This document shows, piece by piece, positions 50,949 to 61,800 of a stretch of DNA of 64,000 nt (position 1 is its first letter; each line of letters begins with the position of its first letter). Where the stretch lies: NCBI RefSeq assembly GCF_012726295.1, contig NZ_JABAOB010000012.1, positions 124,001 through 188,000 on the forward strand. The letters run 5' to 3'. The DNA comes from Chitinophaga sp. Ak27. GTDB taxonomy: Bacteria > Bacteroidota > Bacteroidia > Chitinophagales > Chitinophagaceae. The position numbers and the translations under genes were made by a program. Under the pieces are notes generated by a model, which searched no databases, was not told the origin of the DNA, and was given only the letters and a program-made list of their open reading frames with translations.

Positions 50949-51680
50949 CTATTCCATCAGCTGTTTCATTTTTGCGGCATTGGCAGCTGCATAACCGGAT
51001 TGATCATTATCAAAATAGCAATAAACATCTCTGCCTTCATTATTCCAGTCTTCACATTGCTTCGCCCATTTCCGTAACGTCGGCAACCGGTAACTACCCT
51101 GGTATTTGGCACCGGGGCCGTGTAAACGAATATATACCCAGTTGGCCGTTATGGTGATGGGCGACAAATGTCCATTCAACTGGTATATACAGAAAGCACA
51201 GTTATATTGCTTTAATAGTTCGTACACCGCCGTATCATACCAGGTATGATCCCTGAACTCAAATGTGTAGCGAAACTTAGGCGGCAACAATTCCAGGAAG
51301 GCCGACAGCCGCTCCGTGTTTATCCTCCACCTTGGCGGAAACTGCCATAATATAGGCCCCATCTTTTCTTCCAGGTTACCTGCGTTGGAGAGGAAGGTAT
51401 TTACTGCCTCCCTATCGACATGCAGCTTTTTTAAATGCGTGATATACCTGCTTCCCTTGACCGCAAAGATGAATCCTGCAGGCGTTTTCTTTCTCCAGTT
51501 ACTAAATGTTTCGGCGGGAGGTAGATGGTAAAAGGAATTATTCAACTCCACCGTCGCGAAGTGCTTCGTATAATAAGCCAGCTCCGCGCTGTCTGCTATC
51601 TCTTCCGGATAAAAATTTCCTTTCCAATGCTGGTAGTGCCAGCCGGAAGTACCGATGTATGTTTTACCTTTTTTTATCAT
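50949..51680 (-). CDS. DUF72-family protein (YecE-like)
   Basis: The 243-residue protein fits the TIM-barrel-like DUF72 family: YIGTSGWHYQHWKGNFYP, ATVELNNSFYHLPP, GPILWQFPPRWRINTERL, RYTFEFRDHTWYD, VYIRLHGPG and CYFDNDQSGYAAANA. The function is unknown, though conserved His, Glu and Asp suggest an enzyme. It stands alone. Confidence 0.92.
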   Translation of the reverse strand: MIKKGKTYIGTSGWHYQHWKGNFYPEEIADSAELAYYTKHFATVELNNSFYHLPPAETFSNWRKKTPAGFIFAVKGSRYITHLKKLHVDREAVNTFLSNAGNLEEKMGPILWQFPPRWRINTERLSAFLELLPPKFRYTFEFRDHTWYDTAVYELLKQYNCAFCIYQLNGHLSPITITANWVYIRLHGPGAKYQGSYRLPTLRKWAKQCEDWNNEGRDVYCYFDNDQSGYAAANAAKMKQLME

Positions 51681-51843
51681 GACAGCTATAATATCCTTAC
51701 CTGTCAGCTACTCAATAATTACACCATGATGGCTGTCGATTGTACACGCAAAATATCACTGTTGTAAACCCTTCATATAAAATACTGGCATTTTTGCTTT
51801 TGAATGTATACTTTACTGCCCGTTATTAACTATTCCATCAGAT

Positions 51844-53997
51844 ATGAAACACAAGCATAAGCATTCCTTCATGGTATGGCTGATTGCCCTGCTTGCCACC
51901 ATTAGCGCAGGCACCGCAAATAGCCAATCCCACACAGACTACACCAAATATGTGAACCCATTTATTGGTACCGCTCCTTTAACTGATCCTAAAATACTGG
52001 GATATGAATTGCCGAAAGGCTGGAGATCTTGGGCAGGGTTGGTATTTCCCGGCAGCTCGCTCCCTAATGCCATGGTGCAGTTGAGTCCCATTACGGAATA
52101 TGGCTCCGGGGCGGGCTATGAATATGAAGACAATACTATCTACGGATTTACCCACACCAACAAGGGACATTGGAACCTGTGCAATATTCCCCTGCTGCCG
52201 GTATCCAACCCCGGTGAAAAATTCGGCTCTCACTTCTCTCATCAGAAAGAAAGCGCTTCTCCTGGCTTCTACCAGGTATACCTGGAAGACTATAAAGTTA
52301 ATGTAAGCCTGACCAGCACGCTGCGATGCGGCTATCACCGCTACGAATATGAGCAATCCACCGACCGGCAGATATTGTTCGACCTGGCCAAAGCCAACAA
52401 CAGGGTAAGCAGCTGGACGATTGAACAGGACGGCAACCGTGCCATACAAGGTTACCAGGAAGTGGGAGAAGGAAAGATTTATTTCTACGCCACACTAAAT
52501 AATGATATTTCCCGGCTCGACAAGCAGTCTACTTACGCCCTATTGCATATCAGCGACAATAATAAAGGACCGGTAGAAGTAAAAATTGCCTTGTCGTTTG
52601 TCAGCACTGCCAACGCCAAAGAAAACCTGGCGCAGGAAATCGGGAATCAATCTTTTGACGCTATACGTGCCGCCGCTCATGATACCTGGGAAAGTACCCT
52701 ATCGAAAATACAGGTGAAAGGCGGTACCGAAAAAGAAAGGCAGCTGTTTTATTCTTCCCTGTACAGATCCCTGCTGTGGCCAGTATTACGCAGTGATGTA
52801 AACGGTGAGTACACAGATGCCAAACACCAGGTGATCAAAGCAGACTTCCGCTATTATACAGTGCCCTCGCTCTGGGATACCTATCGCAACAAAGATGTGC
52901 TATTAGGATTAATTTCTCCACAGGTAACACTGGATGTCATTAAATCGATGAAGGACATCGGCGACAAAACAGGTTTTATTCCCACCTTTTTCCATGGCGA
53001 CCATGCCGCGTCTTCCATTACTGGCGCCTACCTGAGAGGAATCGACAATTTTGATGTACGCGGAACCTACCAGCTGCTGCTGAGGAATGCCAACATAGCA
53101 GGCGGTACCCGCCCTTTTATTACAGAGTATATCCAGAAGGGTTATATTTCTGATCCGGACGTTAAAAATCCCCATGTGGAAACGAAAGGGAAAGCCGGTG
53201 TATCTAAAACCCTGGAGTATGCGTACGACGACTATTCACTGGCCCAGCTGGCACAGCGACTCGGTGATACAGCCAATTACCGTATCCTGATGGCGCGCTC
53301 TAAAAATTACCGGAATGTATTTGACCGCAGCATCCGGTTTATGAGAGGACGGCTGGACAATGGCGACTGGATCGCGCCGTTCAACCCGCAATATCCTTAC
53401 TACGAGTATATGTTCAGGGAAGCCAATGCCTGGCAGGTATCTTTTTATGCGCCACACGACATGAAGGGCCTGGTGGACCTCTACGGCGGCCCTAAGCCCT
53501 TTGAAGCCAAGCTGGATTCGCTGTTCACCGTACCCTGGAATCCTTCCTACATTGCACGCAATGTAGAGACCATGGTAGGGCAGTATTGTCATGGCAACCA
53601 GCCGGACCACGAAGCGCCTTTTGCCTATTATTTCATCAATAAGCCGGAGAAATCACAAAAGATGATTGATTATATACTGGGTCATTTATATGGCATTGGC
53701 GACGACGGACTGGCGCTCTGCGGAATGGATGATGCCGGGGAAATGTCGTCGTGGTATGTGTTCAGCGCCCTGGGTCTGTATCCATTTTCTGCTACCGATC
53801 CTAAGTACCTGGTTACCGTACCGGTGTTTGATGAAATAAGCTGGACGACGAGTAACGGGAAACAGCTCACTATCTGCAAACCCGGTGCCGGCAGAAACCT
53901 GAAAGCCATCAAAGTAAACGGAAAGGCGTTGAAAGGATACTTTGTATCGCACGACTTGTTTAAGCAAGGCGGCACTATTGAGGTGCTGACGAAATAA
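51844..53997 (+). CDS. GH92-family alpha-mannosidase
   Basis: The 717-residue protein has a signal peptide (about 1-27) and then the GH92 pattern: TKYVNPFIGT near the start, LVFPGSSLPNAMVQLSPITE, YGFTHTNKGHWNL, PSLWDTYRNKDVLLGLI, HGDHAASSITGAYLRGI, CHGNQPDHEAPFAYYFINKP and CGMDDAGEMSSWYVFSALGL. The family consists of calcium-dependent inverting alpha-mannosidases acting on N-glycan or mannan links, usually periplasmic or on the surface. It is not inside a SusC/SusD unit here. A strong terminator follows. Confidence 0.95.
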   Translation: MKHKHKHSFMVWLIALLATISAGTANSQSHTDYTKYVNPFIGTAPLTDPKILGYELPKGWRSWAGLVFPGSSLPNAMVQLSPITEYGSGAGYEYEDNTIYGFTHTNKGHWNLCNIPLLPVSNPGEKFGSHFSHQKESASPGFYQVYLEDYKVNVSLTSTLRCGYHRYEYEQSTDRQILFDLAKANNRVSSWTIEQDGNRAIQGYQEVGEGKIYFYATLNNDISRLDKQSTYALLHISDNNKGPVEVKIALSFVSTANAKENLAQEIGNQSFDAIRAAAHDTWESTLSKIQVKGGTEKERQLFYSSLYRSLLWPVLRSDVNGEYTDAKHQVIKADFRYYTVPSLWDTYRNKDVLLGLISPQVTLDVIKSMKDIGDKTGFIPTFFHGDHAASSITGAYLRGIDNFDVRGTYQLLLRNANIAGGTRPFITEYIQKGYISDPDVKNPHVETKGKAGVSKTLEYAYDDYSLAQLAQRLGDTANYRILMARSKNYRNVFDRSIRFMRGRLDNGDWIAPFNPQYPYYEYMFREANAWQVSFYAPHDMKGLVDLYGGPKPFEAKLDSLFTVPWNPSYIARNVETMVGQYCHGNQPDHEAPFAYYFINKPEKSQKMIDYILGHLYGIGDDGLALCGMDDAGEMSSWYVFSALGLYPFSATDPKYLVTVPVFDEISWTTSNGKQLTICKPGAGRNLKAIKVNGKALKGYFVSHDLFKQGGTIEVLTK

Positions 53998-54007
53998 AGA
54001 GTTGATT

Positions 54008-54035
54008 ACAGGCGCCCGACGGGCGCCTGTTTTTT
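54008..54035 (+). terminator. Terminator after the GH92 gene
   Basis: ACAGGCGCCC (54008-54017) pairs with GGGCGCCTGT (54021-54030), 3-base loop, then a T-run. It reaches the stop of the convergent hydrolase gene. Confidence 0.9.
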
Positions 54036-54891
54036 ACTGTGGTTTCCATACAAATCCGTCGCCTGCTTGTATCACCTTCCCAAACCCTGGCGCCGGTAAA
54101 TGATAACCAAATACCAGCTGCCCCTTATTAGCCAGCTCCCGCAACGTGGCCTGGCGTGCCCGGGCCGCCTGTTCAAAATCGATATCGAAAATAGTTCCCC
54201 ACTCCGGATGACGAAACAACAACTCATCCTCGTGGCAGGTATCCGCCATATGAATAAACTGTTCTTCGCCGGTGTTAATGGCAAACAAGGTATGCCCGGG
54301 TGTATGCCCCGCTGCGGCGATGGGTTGTATTCCTTCCAACAGGGCATCAGTGCTATTAAACAACTGCAACCGGCTGTTCAGTAACGCTAATATGCCTTTG
54401 ATATGCTGCTGCATTTGCAGCAACGCCGCGGGGGCATTTTTACTCTTTGAAAAATCGGGACTGTCTGACATCCAGAAATCATATTCGGCCTGTGATAAAT
54501 GTATGCGGGCATCCGGAAACATCAGTCGCTCTCCGATACCTACGAGCCCATTGATATGATCGGGATGTGCATGGGTCAATATAATATCCGTAATAGATTC
54601 GGGGGTAATGCCGGCGGCATGTAAATAATACCGGAGCAGGCCGGCTTCGGGAGCAGTGTAATCTCCATTTCCCGCATCAAACATCACCACCCGGTTGTTG
54701 AAACGAAGTACCAGGATATTATGTGGTAAGATAAAATGACGGAGGTTATTGCCCAATAACGCCCGCGGAAAACCCGGTGCAAAACAGCGGTCTTCGTATA
54801 TGACGTCCCCGTCTGTAACGGAAAAAATTTCCATTTTCCCTGATCTGAAGGCAGTAAATCCGGCCGGATGATTCATTGTGAGTAGTAGCAT
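54034..54891 (-). CDS. MBL-fold metallohydrolase
   Basis: The 285-residue protein has the metallo-beta-lactamase metal site: THAHPDH (His107, His109, Asp111, His112), AAAGHTPGHTLFAI with the next His, HMADTCHEDELL with the bridging Asp, and VFGYHLPAPG with the last His. A shorter start at the sixth codon is possible. The family acts on lactones, thioesters and similar esters. It is divergent from an HxlR regulator that likely controls it. Confidence 0.9.
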   Translation of the reverse strand: MLLLTMNHPAGFTAFRSGKMEIFSVTDGDVIYEDRCFAPGFPRALLGNNLRHFILPHNILVLRFNNRVVMFDAGNGDYTAPEAGLLRYYLHAAGITPESITDIILTHAHPDHINGLVGIGERLMFPDARIHLSQAEYDFWMSDSPDFSKSKNAPAALLQMQQHIKGILALLNSRLQLFNSTDALLEGIQPIAAAGHTPGHTLFAINTGEEQFIHMADTCHEDELLFRHPEWGTIFDIDFEQAARARQATLRELANKGQLVFGYHLPAPGFGKVIQAGDGFVWKPQ

Positions 54892-54966
54892 AGCATTTAG
54901 TAAATTTGTCGCAAATACCCTCTTTTCGGTTAAATGAGCCCAATAGTCCGGCTTTATGGGCTTAGG

Positions 54967-54978
54967 CTAAAATTTTAG
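54967..54978. promoter_or_regulatory. Palindromic operator upstream of hxlR
   Basis: CTAAAATTTTAG is a perfect 12-base palindrome ending 4 bases before the HxlR ATG. A second inverted repeat, AGCCCA and TGGGCT (54937-54962), lies beside it. Confidence 0.4.
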
Positions 54979-54982
54979 ACTA

Positions 54983-55324
54983 ATGACGAAGGCAAGTGTT
55001 AGAAAGAACAGGTACTTTAACCCGACCAACTGCGCGGTGACCTACTGTATGAACATCATTGGTGGCAAATGGAAGCCGGTGATTATACATCTCATCCGTA
55101 ATGATACCAACCGGTACAGCTTAATGCAAAAAGCCATGCCGGAGGCCAGTAAACAAACGCTGACCAATCAATTGCGGGAGCTGGAAGCAGATGGCGTTAT
55201 TGAAAGGATAGTGTTTGCAGAAACACCGCCCCGTGTGGAATACAAGATGACCGACCTGGGCAAAACCCTGTTGCCTATTATTGATGCTATGAGAACATGG
55301 GGTAAAGACTACGTAAACCGATAA
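54983..55324 (+). CDS. HxlR-family transcriptional regulator
   Basis: The 113-residue protein has the HxlR opening NPTNCAVTYCMNIIGGKWKP with the conserved Cys residues that can sense electrophiles or oxidants, then ASKQTLTNQLRELEADGVIE and VEYKMTDLGKTLLPII. The stop is 3 bases before the AraC gene, so the two are one operon. It is divergent from the MBL hydrolase. Confidence 0.92.
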   Translation: MTKASVRKNRYFNPTNCAVTYCMNIIGGKWKPVIIHLIRNDTNRYSLMQKAMPEASKQTLTNQLRELEADGVIERIVFAETPPRVEYKMTDLGKTLLPIIDAMRTWGKDYVNR

Positions 55325-55327
55325 CGG

Positions 55328-56242
55328 ATGGCGAAAGAGCAACCAAGGGCGCTGAAAGATTTTTATGCCGACCAGGATGAGCAATCACTTGTTGCTGCTG
55401 GAGAGTCTACGCATTTCAACATTTTTAATATTTCCGAAACGCTGCAACGCTACCGTACAGATAAGATCATGCCCTATAACCGGCGTACCTATTATAAGAT
55501 TAGCCTGATACAGGGAAAAAACATGGTAGAATATGCAGACCGGGTGATCAAGGTGAGTACCAATGCCTTGCTCTTTGCCACGCCCAAAATACCTTACCGG
55601 TGGGTGCCGGAGGCGCCCGATCAATCGGGCTACTTCTGCGTATTTACGGCAGATTTTCTGTCCCCCCGGCAAACCGGATTATTCCTGGATGCCTTGCCCA
55701 TCTTTAGTCCCGGCGCCTATCCCGTCTTTGAAATAGGCGATCGCGAGGTAGCAGATATACAGCGTATTTTTACACATATGCAGCAAGAGCTGGCATCCTC
55801 TTATGCTTACAAATATGATTTGATCAGGGCTTACCTGATGGAACTTATTTTGTTGGGCCAAAAGCTACACCCTGCTCCGCCCCTATTGTCGCATCATAAC
55901 GCCGCGGAGCGTATTACCCTGTTGTTTATTGAACTGCTGGAAAGACAGTTTCCGTTGACGGATATACGCCAGCAAATAGAGCTTACATCGCCCAAAGGCT
56001 ATGCAGACCGGCTTTCTATTCATGTTAACTATCTCAATAAAGCCCTGAAGGAAACCAGGGGGCAGACTACATCCGCCGTGATCGCCACGCGTATCCTGGA
56101 GGAAGCCAAAATATTACTGAAACATACTACCTGGAATATCTCTGAAATAGCCTGGTGTCTTGGCTTCGATGAGGTGGCCCATTTCTCCAATTTCTTTAAA
56201 AAATATACACAGTTGTCGCCCCAGCAATTCAGGGCAGCATAA
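55328..56242 (+). CDS. AraC-family transcriptional regulator
   Basis: The 304-residue protein has an N-terminal cupin-like domain (about 30-150, YYKISLIQGKNMVEYADRVI) and a C-terminal double helix-turn-helix (about 200-302, DRLSIHVNYLNKALKETRGQ and WNISEIAWCLGFDEVAHFSN then FFKKYTQLSPQQFR). It is translated with hxlR just upstream and probably controls the SDR gene 91 bases downstream. Confidence 0.92.
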   Translation: MAKEQPRALKDFYADQDEQSLVAAGESTHFNIFNISETLQRYRTDKIMPYNRRTYYKISLIQGKNMVEYADRVIKVSTNALLFATPKIPYRWVPEAPDQSGYFCVFTADFLSPRQTGLFLDALPIFSPGAYPVFEIGDREVADIQRIFTHMQQELASSYAYKYDLIRAYLMELILLGQKLHPAPPLLSHHNAAERITLLFIELLERQFPLTDIRQQIELTSPKGYADRLSIHVNYLNKALKETRGQTTSAVIATRILEEAKILLKHTTWNISEIAWCLGFDEVAHFSNFFKKYTQLSPQQFRAA

Positions 56243-56302
56243 ACTGTTTTGATTTTTGCAAATATTGGTTTGATATCCGTAAACCGGTTCCTGATCCACA
56301 GT

Positions 56303-56310
56303 CTACCTTT
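56303..56310 (+). promoter_or_regulatory. -7 element of the SDR gene at 56334
   Basis: TACCTTTG matches TAnnTTTG exactly and lies 23 bases before the ATG. The nearest TTTG upstream is 30 bases away, too far for a normal -33 box, which suggests activator dependence. Confidence 0.5.
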
Positions 56311-56333
56311 GTTCATCAAAATAAACTACGATC

Positions 56334-57092
56334 ATGGCATCAAACAAAATAGCGTTGGTAACAGGTGGCAGCAGAGGACTGGGCAGCAATACCGTTATTC
56401 ATTTAGCAAAAAAAGGCATTTCTTCCATTTTTACGTATCATGCCAATAAAGCAGCAGCGGATAAAACAGTAGCTATGGTGTCCAAAGAAGGCGCTACCGC
56501 CGTGGCCCTTCCACTTAACACCGGCGACACCGCCTCCTTTGACACTTTTGTAAGCCGTGTAAAAACGGTGTTGACAACCTATGGATGGGAAAACATCAAC
56601 TACCTGGTCAACAACGCCGGTATTTCTCATCACAACTCCATTGCACAAACAACAGAAGCGGAACTGGACCTGTTATACCAGGTCAACTTCAAAGGTGTAT
56701 TTTTCCTCACACAAAAGCTGTTGCCACTACTGGCAGATGGGGGTAGCATTGTAAACATTTCTTCCGGTTTAACCCGCGTGAGCGTACCGGAAAGTGGCCC
56801 CTATGCCTCCCTGAAAGGAGCCATCGAAGTACTGACCCGTTACCTCGCCAAAGAGCTGGGACCACGGCGTATTACTGTCAACACCGTAGCGCCAGGCGCC
56901 ATACAAACCGATTTCAGTGGAGGGGTGGTAAGAGATAACCCCGAAGTAAACAGGATGGTAGCCAGTATGACCGCCCTTGGCCGCGCAGGAGAGCCGGATG
57001 ACATAGGCCCTATGATCGCCTCCCTGCTAGGCGAGGAAAACCGGTGGGTAAACGGCCAACGTATAGAGGTTGCCGGTGGCATGGTGCTATAG
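56334..57092 (+). CDS. SDR-family oxidoreductase
   Basis: The 252-residue protein has LVTGGSRGLGSNTVIHLAKK (cofactor loop), NNAGISHHNS, SIVNISSGLTRV (catalytic Ser), YASLKGAIEVL (Tyr and Lys) and WVNGQRIEVAGGMVL. It resembles the FabG-like group that includes many stand-alone reductases with no part in fatty-acid synthesis. It has its own -7 box and follows an AraC regulator. Confidence 0.92.
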   Translation: MASNKIALVTGGSRGLGSNTVIHLAKKGISSIFTYHANKAAADKTVAMVSKEGATAVALPLNTGDTASFDTFVSRVKTVLTTYGWENINYLVNNAGISHHNSIAQTTEAELDLLYQVNFKGVFFLTQKLLPLLADGGSIVNISSGLTRVSVPESGPYASLKGAIEVLTRYLAKELGPRRITVNTVAPGAIQTDFSGGVVRDNPEVNRMVASMTALGRAGEPDDIGPMIASLLGEENRWVNGQRIEVAGGMVL

Positions 57093-57211
57093 TGAGATGA
57101 TTCAGTGAATTTATGAGATGTTAACGCCACCGGGGATACCGATGAACTGTTATTTTTGCCGTTTCGCGCAATGGCACAAAAACCGTTACGCAGCTAAAAT
57201 TTCCGGCAAAG

Positions 57212-58714
57212 ATGAAATCTATCGTTATCATTTTCGCGCTGATGCTCTCCGGCATTATCCCGCTCCTGGCGCAGGAACGCTCAGCCAATATTCCGGGCGA
57301 CTTCGCAGATCCCTCTATCCTCCGGCAAGGCAACCAATACTATGCTATTGGCACTTCCAGTGAATGGGGGCCGCAATTCCCGATATTCCGTTCCTTGAAT
57401 CTGCGGCAATGGAAACAAACAGGATTCCTGTTTGATCAGGCGCCTGCCTGGACTGTAGGTTCTTTCTGGGCGCCTGAATATTTCTATCACCATAATACCT
57501 ACTTCGTTTATTATACCGCCCGGAGAAAGAGCGATGGCGTATCCTGCATCGGCGTAGCCACTTCTGCTCACCCCGATCATGGTTTCAAAGACCATGGTAT
57601 ACTTATCGAATACGGCAGGGAAGCCATCGACGCTTTTGTATTCGATGACAACGGGCAGCTGTACATTACCTGGAAAGCCTATGGGCTCGACAAACGCCCC
57701 ATTGAAATACTAGGCAGCAAACTCGCCCCCGACGGGCTTTCCCTGGTGGGCCAACCGTTTACCCTGCTCAAAGACAACGAGGGAAAAGGAATGGAAGGAC
57801 AGAGTATCCTGAAGAAAGGTAACTTTTACTATCTTTTTTATTCCGCCGGCGCCTGTTGCGGCGCTGATTGCAGCTACCATGTAAATGTAGCCCGTTCCAC
57901 TACCATCACCGGGCCTTATACTGACTATCGCAACAACCCGGTGCTGACCGATGGAGGCAACTGGAAATGCCCCGGTCACGGTACTTTCGTACAAGATACA
58001 CAAGGCGCTACCTTCTACCTTTACCACGCCTATAATAAGCAGAGCAATGTTTTCACAGGAAGGGAAGGGCTTATATCCGCCCTGTCATGGAATGCGGATC
58101 AGTGGCCTGTATTCAGCTCGTCTACCGCGCTGGAGAACCAACCGCCCCTTACAGTATACCATTATGATTTTGCCCACGTCAACAACGACATCTTCTGGCA
58201 GTGGGATTTCAGGAATATGCAACCGCTGTACCGTTACAACAACGGGATATTGCATTTATCAGGGAAATATAGTGCACAAAATCCTTCCGGTATTGCACTC
58301 ACTCTTCGCCCTTACTCTGCTGCCTATGATATCAGCACGGCGGTAGTCAATCACAATCCCGCCGCCAAAGGCCTGGTGGTATATGGCGACGCCGGTGCAG
58401 CTGCTGGCATTGCTGTCAGCGGTAATAAAGCAATATTTTGGATATCGAAAGATGGGAAACGCAGGGTGCTTAATGAACAATCAATCACCGACACAAATTC
58501 ATCAGTATACCTGAAGCTGTCGGTATTTCCCGATTTCACCTGCCGGGTGTACTGGAAACAACAGCAGGACTGGGAAGAGCTTACTCCCGGGAAGCAGCCT
58601 TACACTATCAGCTTCCTGCCACCATGGGACAGAAGCCCAAGGCCGGGGTTGAGTTTTATGGGGACGGAGAAAGAGGAGGCGGTGTTTAGTTTTTTTGAGA
58701 TAAGGTATAGGTAG
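57212..58714 (+). CDS. GH43-family glycoside hydrolase
   Basis: The 500-residue protein has a signal peptide ending LLAQE and a five-bladed propeller domain (about 25-310) with the three GH43 acids in place: Asp33 in GDFADPSIL (base), Asp140 in EAIDAFVFDD and Glu195 in GKGMEGQSI (acid). The C-terminal beta-sandwich (about 320-500, ending FFEIRYR) is the accessory domain of xylosidase or arabinofuranosidase members. It probably releases xylose or arabinose from plant glycans. It stands alone, with a possible -7 box TATTTTTG at 57151-57158. Confidence 0.92.
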   Translation: MKSIVIIFALMLSGIIPLLAQERSANIPGDFADPSILRQGNQYYAIGTSSEWGPQFPIFRSLNLRQWKQTGFLFDQAPAWTVGSFWAPEYFYHHNTYFVYYTARRKSDGVSCIGVATSAHPDHGFKDHGILIEYGREAIDAFVFDDNGQLYITWKAYGLDKRPIEILGSKLAPDGLSLVGQPFTLLKDNEGKGMEGQSILKKGNFYYLFYSAGACCGADCSYHVNVARSTTITGPYTDYRNNPVLTDGGNWKCPGHGTFVQDTQGATFYLYHAYNKQSNVFTGREGLISALSWNADQWPVFSSSTALENQPPLTVYHYDFAHVNNDIFWQWDFRNMQPLYRYNNGILHLSGKYSAQNPSGIALTLRPYSAAYDISTAVVNHNPAAKGLVVYGDAGAAAGIAVSGNKAIFWISKDGKRRVLNEQSITDTNSSVYLKLSVFPDFTCRVYWKQQQDWEELTPGKQPYTISFLPPWDRSPRPGLSFMGTEKEEAVFSFFEIRYR

Positions 58715-58734
58715 GAATCAGCGGTTAATACAAG

Positions 58735-58774
58735 AACAAGAAAGGGAATACTATGAAGTATCCCTTTTCTTGTT
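58735..58774. terminator. Terminator between convergent genes
   Basis: An inverted repeat of about 17 bases per arm with one bulge (AACAAGAAA and GGGAATACT against AGTATCCC and TTTTCTTGTT) is flanked by T-rich DNA on the + strand and A-rich on the other side. It serves the GH43 gene and the - strand gene. Confidence 0.75.
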
Positions 58775-58801
58775 TAATTCATGCCTTTTGATATGCTCAG
58801 A

Positions 58802-61800
58802 TTAATAAGGTTCCACGATCATCCACTCTACGGAGCCACTCGAAGATACCGCCTCTTTCGTCCAAAAAATGGTAAAGCTGGTTCCTGCTACCCTGGGCCC
58901 CAGGCAAGGAGCTGTCATTCCTGCAATAGGAGATGCAGCGGTAACAACTGGTGTTAGAAATATCCTACTATTTGCGGTAACGGCTGTTGTATTAACTGTC
59001 ACAGATATTACCCCACTGCCGAAACTGGCCACTCCCATAGTAGCGTTGGCGGTGCCTTCTTTCATCTTTATGGCGGTAGTGCTAATTCCTCCTGATGCAG
59101 TCAATGCTCCGGTCATATTTGTAGTGCCGGAAACACTTACGGTATTTAAAGTAGTTTGTCCTCCTACATTTAATGCGGTACCAATAACGCCTGCTCCGCT
59201 GATATTGAAATTAGAAGATGCTTGTACACTGGTTCCATTTTGAATAAAAGCGCCCGAGTTATCTATTACATATCCAAGAGCATCCGTCGCTAACATCTTA
59301 GTATTGGGTAGATTCGTGAATTTATAACCTGTTCCGTCAATATCAAAATACCTCCCGGTAGCCGTGTTACCACCTCCCAACCTCAATGGCGTATAAGCGC
59401 CTGCTGTTCTGTCAAAACCATATAGCGCAGCTATGCCACCGCTAAAGCCAAGTTCTGCCGCAGGGCCGGTACCATTCGCAGTATACCAGCCTTTAAACCT
59501 TCCCTGACCAACCAATTCCAAGCTGCCCAAACCATCCAATCTGGCAACGGGGGTTGTTCCTCCATACCATTTAAATCCAACCGTATTACTATTTATTGGA
59601 ACAGAGTTCCAGATATGTGAAGTTTCCACTCCGGTGGCATAATCTACAGCAGCGGTAGATAACGTAGAATAATAAACGAGTTTAGTTCCTGCACTTCTGG
59701 TGGTAAAAGTAGGCGCCACTACCCCAAAATTGCTATAATTGATCAAATTGGATGTACCGTTAGTTAACTGGATACCTCCGGCAAAAGAGGCCATACTACC
59801 AAATGTGCCATTACCTGTAATATTAAAGTTCGCTGTTTGCGCAGTAGTACCATTTTGTATGTAGTTGCCCGCTCCGGATAGTGGCGCAGCGCCTATATCT
59901 AGTAATGTTTGTGCACCAGTTCTATATCTGAGTACTCCACCATTTGATACCAGGAATTTATCTACATCTGTTGCCTCATTGTTAATTATGCCTAATGTTA
60001 CCTCTCCAGTTGACCTGTTAATGCTTAGTGGGACGTCGATCTGCCCACCGTTATCCGCATATCGTGCAATATTAAAATTACTTCCTACGTTTCCGGTGCC
60101 CGTTTCCGTAATACTTTTATGGATGGTCCACCTTGTATTGGGCTGTCCGATTCCTCTTCCGTTATATATCACGAGATCAGCCAGCCCAATTGATGCTGTT
60201 GATCTAAAAGTACCAGCGGTTGCCCCTCCGGCAATCCAAAAGCTTGCTCCTGACTGTGCAACCGTTTCTTGATTCTGAATGTAATTCCAGGATCCGGCAG
60301 CAGGGGCTGCGGAAATATCTGACGCGAGTAAAGCCCTGGTAGCGGCTCCAGTGATATGTCCGGCACTATTTACAAATAAACGTGACAACACATTTGCACC
60401 TGTTAAAGTGGGATCAACTGCGTTTCCCGCCGGGTGCGCATTAGCATCCCATATTTGATAGTAGGTATTTCCTCCATCTAATGAATACCTCGCATAGGTC
60501 AATGCTGCCGGAACATCTATAACTCTCGTTGATGTGCCGGATGCAACTCCCATATACGCTGATCCCGCAGCATTGATTGCATAGGTGGCCTTATAGTCAG
60601 TTCCACCTATTGTCCTGGTTACATTCAGTCCGTATTGTGTGGTTTGACCAGAAGCCCCCAAATTAATATTGTTGTTGGCTTGGCTTCCATTCAATAATAC
60701 GGTAGATAAAGGAATATTACCGGGTGCGACATCCTTTGTATGGGCATTTATACTATCTATCATCTGACCCAATATTGGAAATTCATTATTGAGTAATGCA
60801 CTTTCACCTCTTACCCGGCAATTGAAATTAGCTCCTGCCAACCCTGCTGATTGCTGATCATTAAGACCTAATATCCGGTATCCGGTTTGCGTAAAAAACT
60901 CAAGATTATGAAGATCCATATTGATCAAGGTCGTATTGGGATTACCGTTTACATCAACATTTATGATCTTTGAACTATTAGTAACGGGATTGAAAGATAA
61001 GTGTAGCCCTTTATCAGTGTTTGACAACGCGTTACCTGTAATCAGCATTTCGTTCGATGTTCGATTACCTACTGTAGTGACATCCTGTAGCGAACCACCT
61101 CCCACTGTCATTAATTTCAATTTCAGGTTACCAGCCGCATCAGTTGTTAGCACACTGTCTCCAGCCGCGTTATTTTTATACCTCGTCAGTACGACACTAT
61201 CGCCAACTTTCGCGGCCCCACTAATCCATAAATTGGCTGCCTGCGCAGCTACCTTTTGGTTAAGAACATACGCCTTATCAGCATAATCCTTAAATAACAG
61301 CTCCCTCCACTGGCTCCACTTTGTTTGCGTATCATCCTTTGTGCGTATAAAAGCACCATTAGGCCCTTGCAACTCCCCATTCCAGTTAACAGCGAAATCG
61401 AATCCAGTAGTAGCAGTTTTTACCACCAGGCCGTTGTAATAGGTATTTGATCCGGAGCCATTGAATGCCTGCGCCGAAAGTACCGGCATATCCGGTGCAC
61501 TATAAGCGAAATAACCAATAGGTTTATTGGTATACCACTGTTCCCAACGCATCGTATCTGTTGCAGAAAGCGTTGCAAAATTAGTTGATAACAAATCATA
61601 ACGGGTATCTGTCCATGGGGACAGCACATTAGACAGGTTAATCGTATCCTGCCCTTGAATCGCCAGCAGACCTAATCCTGGCGAAGTGAATCTCAGTTTC
61701 TGAAACTCAGTTCTACCATTGCCTTTGTTGAATAAAAAACCTGGTACCTTTTGAGTACGGTTTTCAAGAATTAATTCGGCGGTGTCGCAGGTATTGTAGA

